A DNA stretch of 40,539 nt from contig CBFGZI010000022.1 of the NCBI GenBank assembly GCA_965653225.1, positions 1-40,539 on the forward strand. Reading direction: 5' to 3'. Position numbers and translations under genes: made by a program. This DNA is from JALZDI01 sp965653225. GTDB taxonomy: Bacteria > Actinomycetota > Actinomycetes > Propionibacteriales > Nocardioidaceae. The notes beneath the pieces were generated by a model. The model worked only from the letters and a program-made list of their open reading frames with translations, searched no databases and was not told where the DNA came from. Of this stretch, positions 8,032-15,705 are shown one piece after another (the stretch's first letter is position 1; the number at the start of each line of letters is the position of its first letter).

Positions 8032-8652
8032 ATGTACGCACGTTCCAGCACGTTCCGGGCACGTCCCGAGTCCGTGGGCGCCGGCATCGAGTACACGCGC
8101 GACGAGGTCCTGCCTGCGTGCATGGGCATGGAAGGGTGCATCGGGCTCTCGCTGCTCGCCAACCGCGAGACCGGCCTGTGCATCTCGACCAGCGCCTGGG
8201 AGACGGCGGAGGCGCGGAAGGCCAGTGAGAAGCAGATCGGCGCGCTGCGCGGGCGGATGGCCGAGATCTTCGGCGGCCCGTCGGAGGTCGAGCTGTGGGA
8301 CATCGCACTGCTGCACCGCGACCACCGGTCGCGAGAGGGCGCCCGCGTGCGCGCCACCTGGGTGAAGGCCGAACCGGGCGACATCGAGCGCATGGTCGAC
8401 TTCACCAAGACCATCACGCTGCCCACGCACGATGAGGCGGACGGCTTCTGCAGCGCCAGCGTGATGATCGACCGCGCCACCGGCAGGGGGGTCGTCGCGA
8501 TCACCTTCGACTCCGCCGCCGCCGAGGAGGGCACTCGCGAGGCGGCGCGGGGCCTGCGCGAGAAGTACGTCGAGCAGACCCGCCAGAAGATCCTCGACGT
8601 CCAGCAGTTCGACCTGGTGCTGGCGCACCTGCACGTGCCCGAGCTGGTCTGA
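8032..8652 (+). CDS. Uncharacterised protein, probable ABM-like (dimeric alpha/beta barrel) fold
   Basis: Product of 206 aa with a good ribosome site (GGGAGGGAAGAGC before ATG). The pattern MYARSSTFRA...GIEYTRDEVLPACMGMEGCIGLSLL...GLCISTSAWETAEA followed by a second half with VRATWVKAEPGDIERMVDF resembles two antibiotic-biosynthesis-monooxygenase-like half barrels (about 1-85 and 100-206). Such folds often bind heme, flavin-derived products or small aromatics, but no catalytic residue is recognisable, so no function is assigned. It stands alone: the response regulator ends 121 bases upstream and a hairpin and TPP riboswitch follow. Confidence 0.7.
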   Translation: MYARSSTFRARPESVGAGIEYTRDEVLPACMGMEGCIGLSLLANRETGLCISTSAWETAEARKASEKQIGALRGRMAEIFGGPSEVELWDIALLHRDHRSREGARVRATWVKAEPGDIERMVDFTKTITLPTHDEADGFCSASVMIDRATGRGVVAITFDSAAAEEGTREAARGLREKYVEQTRQKILDVQQFDLVLAHLHVPELV

Positions 8653-8683
8653 CCCGAACGGGTGGCGCGAAAACAGCCCGAAA

Positions 8684-8716
8684 ATCGGCCTTGATTGTTG
8701 GTCGGACGAGGCCGAT
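8684..8716 (+). terminator. Hairpin downstream of the ABM-like gene
   Basis: ATCGGCCT (8684-8691) pairs perfectly with AGGCCGAT (8709-8716) around a 17-base loop, 31 bases after the stop of the preceding gene and 12 bases before the riboswitch P1 helix. A terminator for the ABM-like gene is the simplest reading. The loop includes TTGATT, which might alternatively be part of the riboswitch promoter. Confidence 0.5.
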
Positions 8717-8726
8717 CCTCTGAAGT

Positions 8727-8877
8727 GGCTCGCGAGGTGAGCAAGGGAGCCGGAAACGGCTGAGAGGCCCCAGCGGTTGCAACACCTTTCTTCGGAAGGG
8801 TTGGGAAGAACCGCCAGGGACGACCTTCAAGTACCTGACCCGGACAATGCCGGCGGAGGGAAATCGCCCCGCGAGTC
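8727..8877 (+). promoter_or_regulatory. TPP (thiamine pyrophosphate) riboswitch, no thiamine gene downstream
   Basis: All conserved THI-box parts are present in order. P1 pairs CTCGCG/GGTGA (8729-8740) with TCGCC/CGCGAG (8864-8875) with one A-C mismatch. P2 is GGGAGCC (8745-8751) with GGCTGAGAGG (8758-8767), including the invariant CUGAGA. A P3a arm (about 8772-8814) is capped by a C(UUCG)G tetraloop. The pyrophosphate sensor has ACCTGACCCGGACAATGCC (from 8833) followed by GGCGGAGGGAA. It points rightwards, but the next 4 kb on the right is coded on the other strand, so no thiamine biosynthesis or transport gene is attached. A stem-loop at 8911-8932 could be its terminator. Confidence 0.9.
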
Positions 8878-8910
8878 CGTTTGTGCGCAGGCGGCGTCGA
8901 CCACAGGGGG

Positions 8911-8932
8911 CCGGTGCCCTCAGGGCCGCCGG
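8911..8932. terminator. Stem-loop at the 3' end of the SRPBCC gene and downstream of the riboswitch
   Basis: CCGG-T-GCCC, loop TCA, GGGC-CG-CCGG forms a compact interrupted hairpin overlapping the SRPBCC stop codon (8920-8922). It may terminate the minus-strand operon, the riboswitch transcript, or both. There is no T-tract. Confidence 0.4.
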
Positions 8933-9492
8933 CGACCAAGCCCCCGCAGGTATCCGGCGACACGCTCACGGGTCACCGACCAGAGCAGCGGCGCCACCTG
9001 CACCGAGTCGGGACGGCGGTCGGTGGGCCGGGGATGCCCGGACGAGCCCCGCGTGAGCGCCTCGGACATCTCGACGGCGAACTGCTCGAACAGCCGGCTC
9101 GACACCGCACGGGTGATCGCGGCGCTCAGCGAGGCGACCGGCCCGGTGAGCGCCACGTCGGCTCTGCCCCTGATTCCTGAGCTCGGGTCCTCGGGCACCA
9201 CCTCGAGGGAGATCGCGGCACGCGCGGTGCCCGCTCCTTTCCGGTCGGTCCCGGAGACCTCCATCCGCAGCGTCCGGTCGCCGTCGTCGCGGTCGACCAC
9301 CACGAGCGTTCCCTGGTAGGCCAGCGACCACGGGCCCACCGAGATGCTCACCAGCCCGCGGTAGGTCGACTCGTCGACGCTCTCGGCCACGTGCGCCCCC
9401 GGGACGCATTCGACGACCGCGGGGATGTCGTTGACGAACCGCCAGACCTCGTCGCAGCCCGCCGGCACGCACGCGCTGTGGTCGAGCTTCAC
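8920..9492 (-). CDS. CoxG/SRPBCC-family protein
   Basis: Product of 190 aa from a GTG at 9492, 10 bases after the stop of the upstream acyl-CoA dehydrogenase gene. The opening KLDHSACVPAGCDEVWRFVNDIPAVVECVPGA pattern (first ~30 residues) is typical of the CoxG-like SRPBCC family, and the rest fits the fold, ending in an amphipathic tail. CoxG-type proteins bind hydrophobic ligands or membranes and often accompany molybdenum hydroxylases or CoA-dependent catabolism. Here it is the last gene of an acyl-CoA dehydrogenase operon, so a role in handling that substrate is inferred. The orphan TPP riboswitch would transcribe antisense to it. Confidence 0.75.
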   Translation of the reverse strand: MKLDHSACVPAGCDEVWRFVNDIPAVVECVPGAHVAESVDESTYRGLVSISVGPWSLAYQGTLVVVDRDDGDRTLRMEVSGTDRKGAGTARAAISLEVVPEDPSSGIRGRADVALTGPVASLSAAITRAVSSRLFEQFAVEMSEALTRGSSGHPRPTDRRPDSVQVAPLLWSVTRERVAGYLRGLGRRRP

Positions 9493-9502
9493 GGGCGGTG
9501 GG

Positions 9503-10627
9503 TCACGTGGGGGCCGGCAGGTCCAGCAGGTCGGCGAGCAGCCGGCGGTGCGCACCGGCGGTGCCGAGTGCGATCGCGTCGGCCTTGGCCCGCTTGAGGT
9601 ACAGGTGTGCGGGGTGCTCCCATGTCATGCCGATACCCCCGTGCAGCTGGACGCACTCCTCCGCGGCGTGCACGGCGACGCCCGAGCAGTACGCCTGCGC
9701 CAGCGACGCCGCCGTCGCGCTGTCGTCGCTGCCGTCGGCCACCGTCCCGGCGGCGTACCTGGCGGCCGCGCGCGCCGACCCCACCTCGAGCCACAGGTCG
9801 GCCAGCCGGTGCTTGAGCGCCTGGAACGAGCCCACCGGGCGGCCGAACTGCTTGCGCTCGCGCGTGTAGGCCACGGTGCTGTCGAGGCACCACTCCGCCA
9901 CCCCCAGCTGTTCGGAGGCGAGCAGCGCGGCACCGGTGACCAGCGCCTGCTGGACGCTGCGCGCGCCGTCCTCGGTCACCCTGTCCGACTCGACGCCGTC
10001 GAAGCCGACGTCGAAGAGCGGGCGGCTCATGTCCAGCGACAGGACCGGCTCGACGGTCAGTCCCTCGGCCCCGCCGGTGACCTGGTGCAGCTCCACACCG
10101 TCCGGTGTCTCGACCGGGACGACGAGCACGTCGGCCGTTCCGGCGTCGGCGACGCTGGAGACCTGTCCCTGCAGCCGTCCGTCCTCATCGCGACGCACCG
10201 TCGGCCGCAGGCCATCACCCGGGCCGCGCCCCAGCGGTACCGCGAGTGCCGCGGTCAGGTCGCCGGCGGCCATCCGGGGCAGCAGACGGTCGTCGCCGGC
10301 CGTGACGAGCGCGGTCGTGGCCAGCACGGCGCTGGTGAGGAACGGGACCGGCGCCACGAAGCGGCCGAGCTCCTCGAGCGCGACCGCCGCCTCACGGGCA
10401 CTCGCGCCGGCGCCGCCGAGCTTCTCCGGCACCAGCAGCCCGGCCAGGCCCACGTCCTGGCCCAGCGACCGCCACAGCGCCGGGTCGGTCGCGTCGCCGT
10501 CGTAGCGGCCCATCACCGACTCCGGGGTGCACTTGTCCTCCAGCAGCGAGCGGATGCTGCGGCGAAGCGAGTCCTCGACGTCGCCGTACAGCAGGTCGGT
10601 CTGGTCGGCCCGGTTGGGCACAGTCAT
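9503..10627 (-). CDS. Acyl-CoA dehydrogenase (small-subunit type)
   Basis: Product of 374 aa; the ATG overlaps the upstream stop (ATGA). The N-terminal half has LGLAGLLVPEKLGGAGAS-like features and EELGRFVAPVPFL, and the C-terminus has QLHGGIGMTWEHPAHLYLKR, the usual FAD/dimer segment of FadE-type enzymes. Two adjacent, translationally coupled acyl-CoA dehydrogenase genes are the pattern of heteromeric enzymes in actinobacterial steroid and cyclic-acid degradation. The pair probably forms one enzyme that introduces a 2,3-double bond into an acyl-CoA. Which subunit holds the catalytic base was not determined. Confidence 0.9.
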   Translation of the reverse strand: MTVPNRADQTDLLYGDVEDSLRRSIRSLLEDKCTPESVMGRYDGDATDPALWRSLGQDVGLAGLLVPEKLGGAGASAREAAVALEELGRFVAPVPFLTSAVLATTALVTAGDDRLLPRMAAGDLTAALAVPLGRGPGDGLRPTVRRDEDGRLQGQVSSVADAGTADVLVVPVETPDGVELHQVTGGAEGLTVEPVLSLDMSRPLFDVGFDGVESDRVTEDGARSVQQALVTGAALLASEQLGVAEWCLDSTVAYTRERKQFGRPVGSFQALKHRLADLWLEVGSARAAARYAAGTVADGSDDSATAASLAQAYCSGVAVHAAEECVQLHGGIGMTWEHPAHLYLKRAKADAIALGTAGAHRRLLADLLDLPAPT

Positions 10628-11823
10628 CGGGGCAGGTCCTTCCAGGCGATGTCCTTGTCGATGCGCGGCTCGGGCGGGAGCCCCAGCACGCGTTCGGCGA
10701 TGATGTTGCGCAGCACCTCGGAGGTGCCGCCCTCGATGGAGTTCCCCTTGGTGCGCAGGTAGCGGTAGCCCGGCCCGCGCCCGGCGAAGTCCACGACGTC
10801 AGGACGTCGCATGCGCCAGTCGTCGTACCGCAGGCCCTCCTCGCCCATCAGCTCCACCTCCAGGCCGCTGATCTCCTGGTTGAGGCGGGCGAAGGCCAGC
10901 TTCATCCCCGAGCCCTCCGGGCCGGGCGCGCCGACCGCGAGCTGCTGCCGGAGCCGCTCGCCGGTCAGCCGCCGCACCTCGGACTCGACCCACAGGGTCA
11001 GCAGCCGGTCGTGCAGCTCGGGGGTCCGCAGGTCCGGACGGCTTCGCCAGGTCTGCGCGAGCACGCCGATCAACCCGCCCTCGCGCGGCATCGCGGCGCC
11101 GCCGATCGCGACCCGCTCGTTCATCAGCGTGGCCATCGCGACCCGCCAGCCGTTGCCGACGTCTCCGAGCCGAAGGCTGTCGGGGAGGCGCACGCCGGTC
11201 AGGAACACCTCGTTGAACTCCGCCTCGCCGGTGATCTGGCGCAGCGGGCGCACCTCGACGCCGGGCGCGGTCATGTCGCACACGAAGTACGTGAGGCCCG
11301 CGTGCTTGGGCACCGTCGGGTCGGTGCGGGCGAGCAGGATCGCCCAGCGTGCGGAGTGCGCGTTCGACGTCCACACCTTCTGCCCGTCGACCACCCAGTC
11401 GTCGCCGTCGCGAACCGCCCGGGTGGCCGCCGCGGCCAGGTCGGACCCGGCGCCGGGTTCGCTGAACAGCTGGCACCACACCTCCTCGCCGGTCCACAAC
11501 GGACGCAGGAACCGCTGCTTCTGCTCGTCGGTGCCGAACGCGAGGATCGTCGGCGCGGCCATGCCGAGCCCGATGCCGATCCTGCGTGGCTGGTTGTCGG
11601 GTGCCCCGGCCGCCTCGAGCTCCTCGTCGACCACGTGCTGCCACGAACGCGACAGCCCGAGCCCGCCGAGCCCCTCGGGGTAGTGCACCCACGCCAGGCC
11701 CGCGTCGAAGCGCGCGCGCAGGAAGTCCATGCGGTCCGTCGTGCTCGGGTCGTGTGCCGCGAGCAGGTCGGCGACCCCTTTTCTGAGCCGGTCTCCGGTC
11801 GCGGCTGCGTCGACGTCGGTCAC
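10624..11823 (-). CDS. Acyl-CoA dehydrogenase (large-subunit type)
   Basis: Product of 399 aa from a GTG with AGGAGG a few bases upstream. It shows QLFSEPGAGSDLA (119-130), the WVVDGQKVWTSNAHSA FAD-binding segment (143-158), ATLMNERVAIGG (231-242) and the final SIEGGTSEVLRNIIAERVLGLP (362-383). This is the FadE-like flavoprotein class acting on acyl-CoA esters. It is coupled to the second dehydrogenase by a 4-base overlap and lies 43 bases after the PucR-type regulator gene on the same strand. The substrate is unknown; a branched or cyclic acid imported by the neighbouring ABC system is an inference. Confidence 0.92.
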   Translation of the reverse strand: MTDVDAAATGDRLRKGVADLLAAHDPSTTDRMDFLRARFDAGLAWVHYPEGLGGLGLSRSWQHVVDEELEAAGAPDNQPRRIGIGLGMAAPTILAFGTDEQKQRFLRPLWTGEEVWCQLFSEPGAGSDLAAAATRAVRDGDDWVVDGQKVWTSNAHSARWAILLARTDPTVPKHAGLTYFVCDMTAPGVEVRPLRQITGEAEFNEVFLTGVRLPDSLRLGDVGNGWRVAMATLMNERVAIGGAAMPREGGLIGVLAQTWRSRPDLRTPELHDRLLTLWVESEVRRLTGERLRQQLAVGAPGPEGSGMKLAFARLNQEISGLEVELMGEEGLRYDDWRMRRPDVVDFAGRGPGYRYLRTKGNSIEGGTSEVLRNIIAERVLGLPPEPRIDKDIAWKDLPR

Positions 11824-11866
11824 TCCTGTTCCTCCTGTGTTCGGCGTTCCTGGGAAGGGCTGCCGG

Positions 11867-13096
11867 TCAGAACGTACGCCCCGTCGCGAGCACGCCCAGC
11901 GACAGCAGCAGCTTGTCCCGCGGGTTGTTGAGGCTGCGACGGGTCAGCTCCTCGATCCGGTGCAGCCGGTAGAGCACGGTGTTGCGGTGGCAGTACAGGC
12001 TGCGCGCGGCATGCGTGGGTGACCCGTCGTTGGCCAGCAGCGCGACCAGCGTGTCCAGCAGCAGCTCTCGCTGCTGGTCCGGCTGGGCCAGCAGCGGGCC
12101 GAGGGTCTCGCGCAGCAGGCACGGCACGATCTCCGGGCTGCCGGTGAGCAGCATCTCGGGCAGCCGCTCCTCCAGCGTGGTGATGCCGCGCTGGCCCTCG
12201 GGGAACGTGCTGGCCGCACGTGCCGCGAGCTGGTAGGCGAGCCCGAACCCCGCCGGGCCGTCCGGTGCCAGCGCCAGCCCGACCCGTCCGTGCACGGCGG
12301 GCCGGAGCAGGTCGACAAGCGTCCGCAGGCGCCGGCTGCCGGGTGCGATCACGCCGAAGTGGGTGCCGGTCCGCACGTGCCAGTGCGACACGATCCCGCC
12401 GCGCTCGAGCCGGTCGTCGGGCGCGTTCAGCGGCTCGACCATCGGGTCGTCGACCGGCGCCACCGCGCACACCAGGGGCTCGTCCGGTGCGAACCCGAGC
12501 CCCTCGCACACCTCCTGGGCGAAGGCCGGGTCGGCGCCGCGGCCTTCGACGAGACCTTCCAGCATGCTGTGCTGGCGCTGCAGGTCGCGCAGCTGCAGGC
12601 GGGCGTGCTCGCGGCGGTAGGCGTCGACCAGCGTCGCGGTCTGCACGTCCATGGAGCGCCACAGTGTCTGTCCGGCCAGCAGCAGCATGTGCTCGTCGAC
12701 GTCGAGGTCACCCTCCTTCGAGCGTTCGAGGAGTCCCTCCCAGAGCAGCCGGCAGCCGAGGCTGTACGCACGCAGCACGACGTCCATCGGGATGCCCTGG
12801 CGGGCGCGCCGGCGTCCGGTCTCGCGCCAGACGTGCACCGCCTCCTCGCCGGGCTCGGCCAGCCCCGCCATCGTGCGCACGCCACGCTCGACGTGCTCGC
12901 GACACGACGCCCGCAGCTCGGCCTGCATCTCCTTGCCGGCCCCGGTGTAGCTGGGCTCGTCGGCCAGCAGCCGCAGGGCCATGTCGTCGGCGATGGCCGA
13001 GGTGCGGTCCAGCAGCGCGGCCCAGGCCGTGGCGAGCTGGCGCTGCCGCTCCGGCCCCAGGTCAGTCTGGGCAGCGGAGCGAGCAGAGCCGTGCAC
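11867..13096 (-). CDS. PucR/CdaR-type transcriptional regulator
   Basis: Product of about 409 aa from a GTG at 13096 with AAGG eight bases upstream; GTG at 13129 is also possible. The N-terminus (LLDRTSAIADDMALRLL) resembles an RsbRD-like helical domain, the middle a GGDEF-like CdaR domain, and the C-terminus has the PucR helix-turn-helix (SPTHAARSLYCHRNTVLYRL plus HRIEELT). Such regulators control catabolic operons in actinobacteria. It lies first on the acyl-CoA dehydrogenase strand and divergent from the ABC importer, so it is well placed to control both. The effector is not deducible. Confidence 0.85.
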   Translation of the reverse strand: MHGSARSAAQTDLGPERQRQLATAWAALLDRTSAIADDMALRLLADEPSYTGAGKEMQAELRASCREHVERGVRTMAGLAEPGEEAVHVWRETGRRRARQGIPMDVVLRAYSLGCRLLWEGLLERSKEGDLDVDEHMLLLAGQTLWRSMDVQTATLVDAYRREHARLQLRDLQRQHSMLEGLVEGRGADPAFAQEVCEGLGFAPDEPLVCAVAPVDDPMVEPLNAPDDRLERGGIVSHWHVRTGTHFGVIAPGSRRLRTLVDLLRPAVHGRVGLALAPDGPAGFGLAYQLAARAASTFPEGQRGITTLEERLPEMLLTGSPEIVPCLLRETLGPLLAQPDQQRELLLDTLVALLANDGSPTHAARSLYCHRNTVLYRLHRIEELTRRSLNNPRDKLLLSLGVLATGRTF

Positions 13097-13257
13097 CGTC
13101 GCAGCCTTGCACGCGCTGCACAGTTGCACCAGGGTGATTCGGATTTCCCGGACGGACGGCACGACAGGATTTGTGCACTGCGCCCATTCCCCTTTCGGTG
13201 CTCGGTGCCCAAGGTGAGGAGGACCACATTCACCGGCGCCGAACCGAACGAGACACC

Positions 13258-14112
13258 TTGCCCCCGCCAGCTGACGCACCCAGCAGCCCAGACCAGGCCT
13301 TCTCCATGACCGACGTCCGGGTCACCTTCGGGGGGCTGGTGGCCCTGTCGGAGGTCTCGCTGCACGTGGGGGCCGGGCAGGTGCACGGCATCATCGGGCC
13401 CAACGGTGCCGGGAAGACCACGCTGTTCAACGTCGCCTGCGGCTTCGTCGCCCCCGACACCGGCACGGTGCGCTGGCGCGGCGAGACCCTGACCCGGCTG
13501 CGCCCGCACCGGCTCGCCGACCTGCGGATCGGGCGCACCCTGCAGGGCCTGGGGCTGTTCGACCGGATGACGGTTCTGGAGAACGTGATGGTCGGCGCCC
13601 ACCGGCACGCACGGACGGGGTTCGCGTCGGCGCTGTTCGCGCTGCCACGCACGCACCGCGAGGAGCGGGCGCTGCGTGAGCGCGCGCTCGCGGTGCTCGA
13701 CGACCTCGGCGCGGCCGAGTACGCCCAGCGCCTTCCCGAAAGCCTCCCGTACGCCGGGCGCAAGCGGGTGGCGCTCGCCCGGGCGCTGGTGAGCGAACCC
13801 GAGCTGCTGCTGCTCGACGAGCCCGCCAGCGGTCTGTCCACCGACGAGATGGCCGAGCTCGCCGAGACCATCCGCCGGCTCACCTCGCGCATGTCGATCA
13901 TGCTCGTCGAGCACCACATGGACCTGGTGATGAGCGTCTGCGACGACATCACCGTGCTCGACTTCGGCCGGGTGATCGCTGCCGGTTCGCCTGACCAGAT
14001 CCGCAACGACCCGGCCGTGATGGAGGCCTACCTGGGCGACGAGGTGTCCGAGGACGCGACCGGGTCGTTCGCGCTGAGCGCGGCGGAGGGTGACGATGCT
14101 CGAGGTTCGTGA
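13258..14112 (+). CDS. Branched-chain amino acid-type ABC transporter ATPase (LivG-like)
   Basis: Roughly 284 aa. It has Walker A GPNGAGKTT, a LivG-type modified signature (SLPYAGRKRVALARAL), Walker B LLLLDEPASGL and the switch histidine in LVEHHMDLVM. The start is uncertain: the ATG at 13306 would cut the first beta strand (AFSMTDVRVTFGG aligns with the family start). TTG 13258 keeps it, and an in-frame ATT at 13228 sits five bases after AGGAGG. Known role: one of two ATPases powering a HAAT-family importer. It is first in a five-gene importer operon. Confidence 0.88.
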   Translation: MPPPADAPSSPDQAFSMTDVRVTFGGLVALSEVSLHVGAGQVHGIIGPNGAGKTTLFNVACGFVAPDTGTVRWRGETLTRLRPHRLADLRIGRTLQGLGLFDRMTVLENVMVGAHRHARTGFASALFALPRTHREERALRERALAVLDDLGAAEYAQRLPESLPYAGRKRVALARALVSEPELLLLDEPASGLSTDEMAELAETIRRLTSRMSIMLVEHHMDLVMSVCDDITVLDFGRVIAAGSPDQIRNDPAVMEAYLGDEVSEDATGSFALSAAEGDDARGS

Positions 14113-14800
14113 CCTGACCACCACGTACGGCGCCGTGCACGCGCTGTCGGACGTGTCGTTCACCGCGGCGGCCGGCAAGGTCACCGCCGTCCTCGGTGCC
14201 AACGGCGCCGGGAAGACCACCCTGCTGCGCACCATCTCCGGGCTGGTGCGGCCACGCTCCGGCGAGGTCCTGCTCGAGGGCAGCCCGGTCACCTCGGCCC
14301 CGGTGGAGCGGATGTGCCGGATGGGCATCGCGCACGTGCCCGAGGGCCGCGGGGTGATCACCGAGCTGACCGTGGAGGAGAACCTGCGCCTCGGCGCGCT
14401 CGGGCGTGCGACCGGCTCGGACCGGCTTGGGCTCGACCACGTCTACTCGAAGTTCCCGCCGCTGGCCGACCGTCGCTCGGCTCGTGCGGAGGTGCTGTCC
14501 GGGGGAGAGCGGCAGATGCTGGTGATCGGCCGAGCCCTGCTGGCGCGGCCGCGGGTGCTGCTGCTCGACGAGCCGTCGCTCGGCCTTGCTCCCCGTGTGG
14601 TCGGGCAGATCTTCGCCCTGCTGCGAGACCTGGTGAAGCAGGAGGGCATGACCGTCGTCCTGGTGGAGCAGAACGCGCGCGGCGCCCTGTCGATCGCCGA
14701 CACCGGCGTGGTGCTCAACCTCGGCCGCGTCGTGGCCAGCGAGAACGCGTCCGCGCTGGCCGCCGACGAGAAGCTGCGACATGCCTACCTCGGATTCTGA
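14096..14800 (+). CDS. Branched-chain amino acid-type ABC transporter ATPase (LivF-like)
   Basis: Product of 234 aa. The ATG at 14096 follows GGAGGG by five bases and overlaps the end of the LivG-like gene. Motifs: GANGAGKTTLLRTISGL (Walker A), LSGGERQMLVIGRAL (signature), VLLLDEPSLGLAP (Walker B) and VEQNA. LivF proteins are the shorter ATPase partner in HAAT importers. Translational coupling to the first ATPase supports a 1:1 pair. Confidence 0.92.
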   Translation: MLEVRDLTTTYGAVHALSDVSFTAAAGKVTAVLGANGAGKTTLLRTISGLVRPRSGEVLLEGSPVTSAPVERMCRMGIAHVPEGRGVITELTVEENLRLGALGRATGSDRLGLDHVYSKFPPLADRRSARAEVLSGGERQMLVIGRALLARPRVLLLDEPSLGLAPRVVGQIFALLRDLVKQEGMTVVLVEQNARGALSIADTGVVLNLGRVVASENASALAADEKLRHAYLGF

Positions 14801-14824
14801 CCGGCCCAGGGACAGGAGATCTCG

Positions 14825-15703
14825 TTGCAGCAGTTCCTGACGACGGCGCTCACCGGGCTCACGCTCGGGATGGTCTACGCCGCGTTCGCGCTCGCACTGG
14901 TGCTCATCTGGCGGTCCACCAGGATCGTGAACTTCGCGCAGGCACCGATGGCCATGCTCACCACCTACATCGCGCTGACGCTGATCAACGCCGGCTACTC
15001 GTACTGGGTCGGATTCGTGGCCGCGCTGCTGTCGGGGCTCGTGCTCGGGGCGCTGGTCGAGCGTCTCGTCATCCGGCCGGTGGAGGGCAAGGCGCACATC
15101 AACGCGGTGATCCTCACCCTGGGGCTGTACATCGTCTTCACCGCGCTGGCGTCCATCCTGTTCGGGTCGAACTTCCGGTCCTTCCCCGCCCCGTTCGGGC
15201 TGCACGGGCTGGAGGTCGGCGGTGTCCACCTCGCGATCACCAGCTCGGGGATCTTCACCATCGTCGCCGTGCTGGTGGTCATGCTGCTGCTGGTGGTGCT
15301 GTTCCGGTTCACCGACCTGGGCCTGATGATGCGGGCGTCCGCGTTCAGCCAGGAGGTCTCGCGGCTGCTCGGCGTGCGGGTCGGACGCATGCTCACCCTG
15401 GGGTGGGCCCTCGCGGCGATGGTGGGCTCGCTGTCGGGCCTGCTCATCGCCGGCGGCAGCCTGGTGAGCCCGTCCTACATGGACCCCGTGGTCGTGTTCG
15501 GCTTCGTGGCGGCGGTGCTGGGCGGTCTGGACAGCCCGTTGGGTTCGGTCGTCGGCGGCCTGCTGCTCGGCCTGGGCCTGAGCTTCGTCAGCGGCTACCT
15601 GGGTTCTGACCTGGTCGCGCTGGCCGCCCTGGTGATCTTGATGGTCGTGCTGCTCGTCCGCCCCGGTGGGCTGTTCTCGCACACGCAGGCGCGGAGGGTG
15701 TGA
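14825..15703 (+). CDS. Branched-chain amino acid-type ABC permease (LivH-like)
   Basis: Product of 292 aa from TTG with AGGAGA upstream. About eight hydrophobic segments are present. LivH landmarks are the opening LTGLTLGMVYAAFALALVLIWRSTRIVNFAQ, broken here by position (about 9-40), the MRASAFSQEVSRLLGVRVGR loop (about 165-185), and FGFVAAVLGGLDSPLG near the end. It forms the membrane channel with the LivM-like protein coded next. Confidence 0.92.
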   Translation: MQQFLTTALTGLTLGMVYAAFALALVLIWRSTRIVNFAQAPMAMLTTYIALTLINAGYSYWVGFVAALLSGLVLGALVERLVIRPVEGKAHINAVILTLGLYIVFTALASILFGSNFRSFPAPFGLHGLEVGGVHLAITSSGIFTIVAVLVVMLLLVVLFRFTDLGLMMRASAFSQEVSRLLGVRVGRMLTLGWALAAMVGSLSGLLIAGGSLVSPSYMDPVVVFGFVAAVLGGLDSPLGSVVGGLLLGLGLSFVSGYLGSDLVALAALVILMVVLLVRPGGLFSHTQARRV

Positions 15704-15705
15704 CG

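Noticed and set aside
8777..9319. Long plus-strand open frame starting inside the riboswitch and crossing the SRPBCC gene
   Set aside because: It begins in the aptamer, has no ribosome site, and its composition (Arg/Ser/Pro-rich) is that of an antisense frame in high-GC DNA. The minus-strand SRPBCC gene explains the region.
13096..13279. N-terminal extension of the PucR-type regulator up to 13279
   Set aside because: It would overlap the LivG-like coding region on the other strand and adds a Cys/Gly/Pro-rich stretch not like the family. The start at 13096 has a ribosome site.
12427..14361. Very long minus-strand open frame across the regulator and LivG/LivF-like genes
   Set aside because: It runs antisense to two genes with clear ABC motifs and out of frame with the PucR regulator; long antisense frames are common at this GC content.
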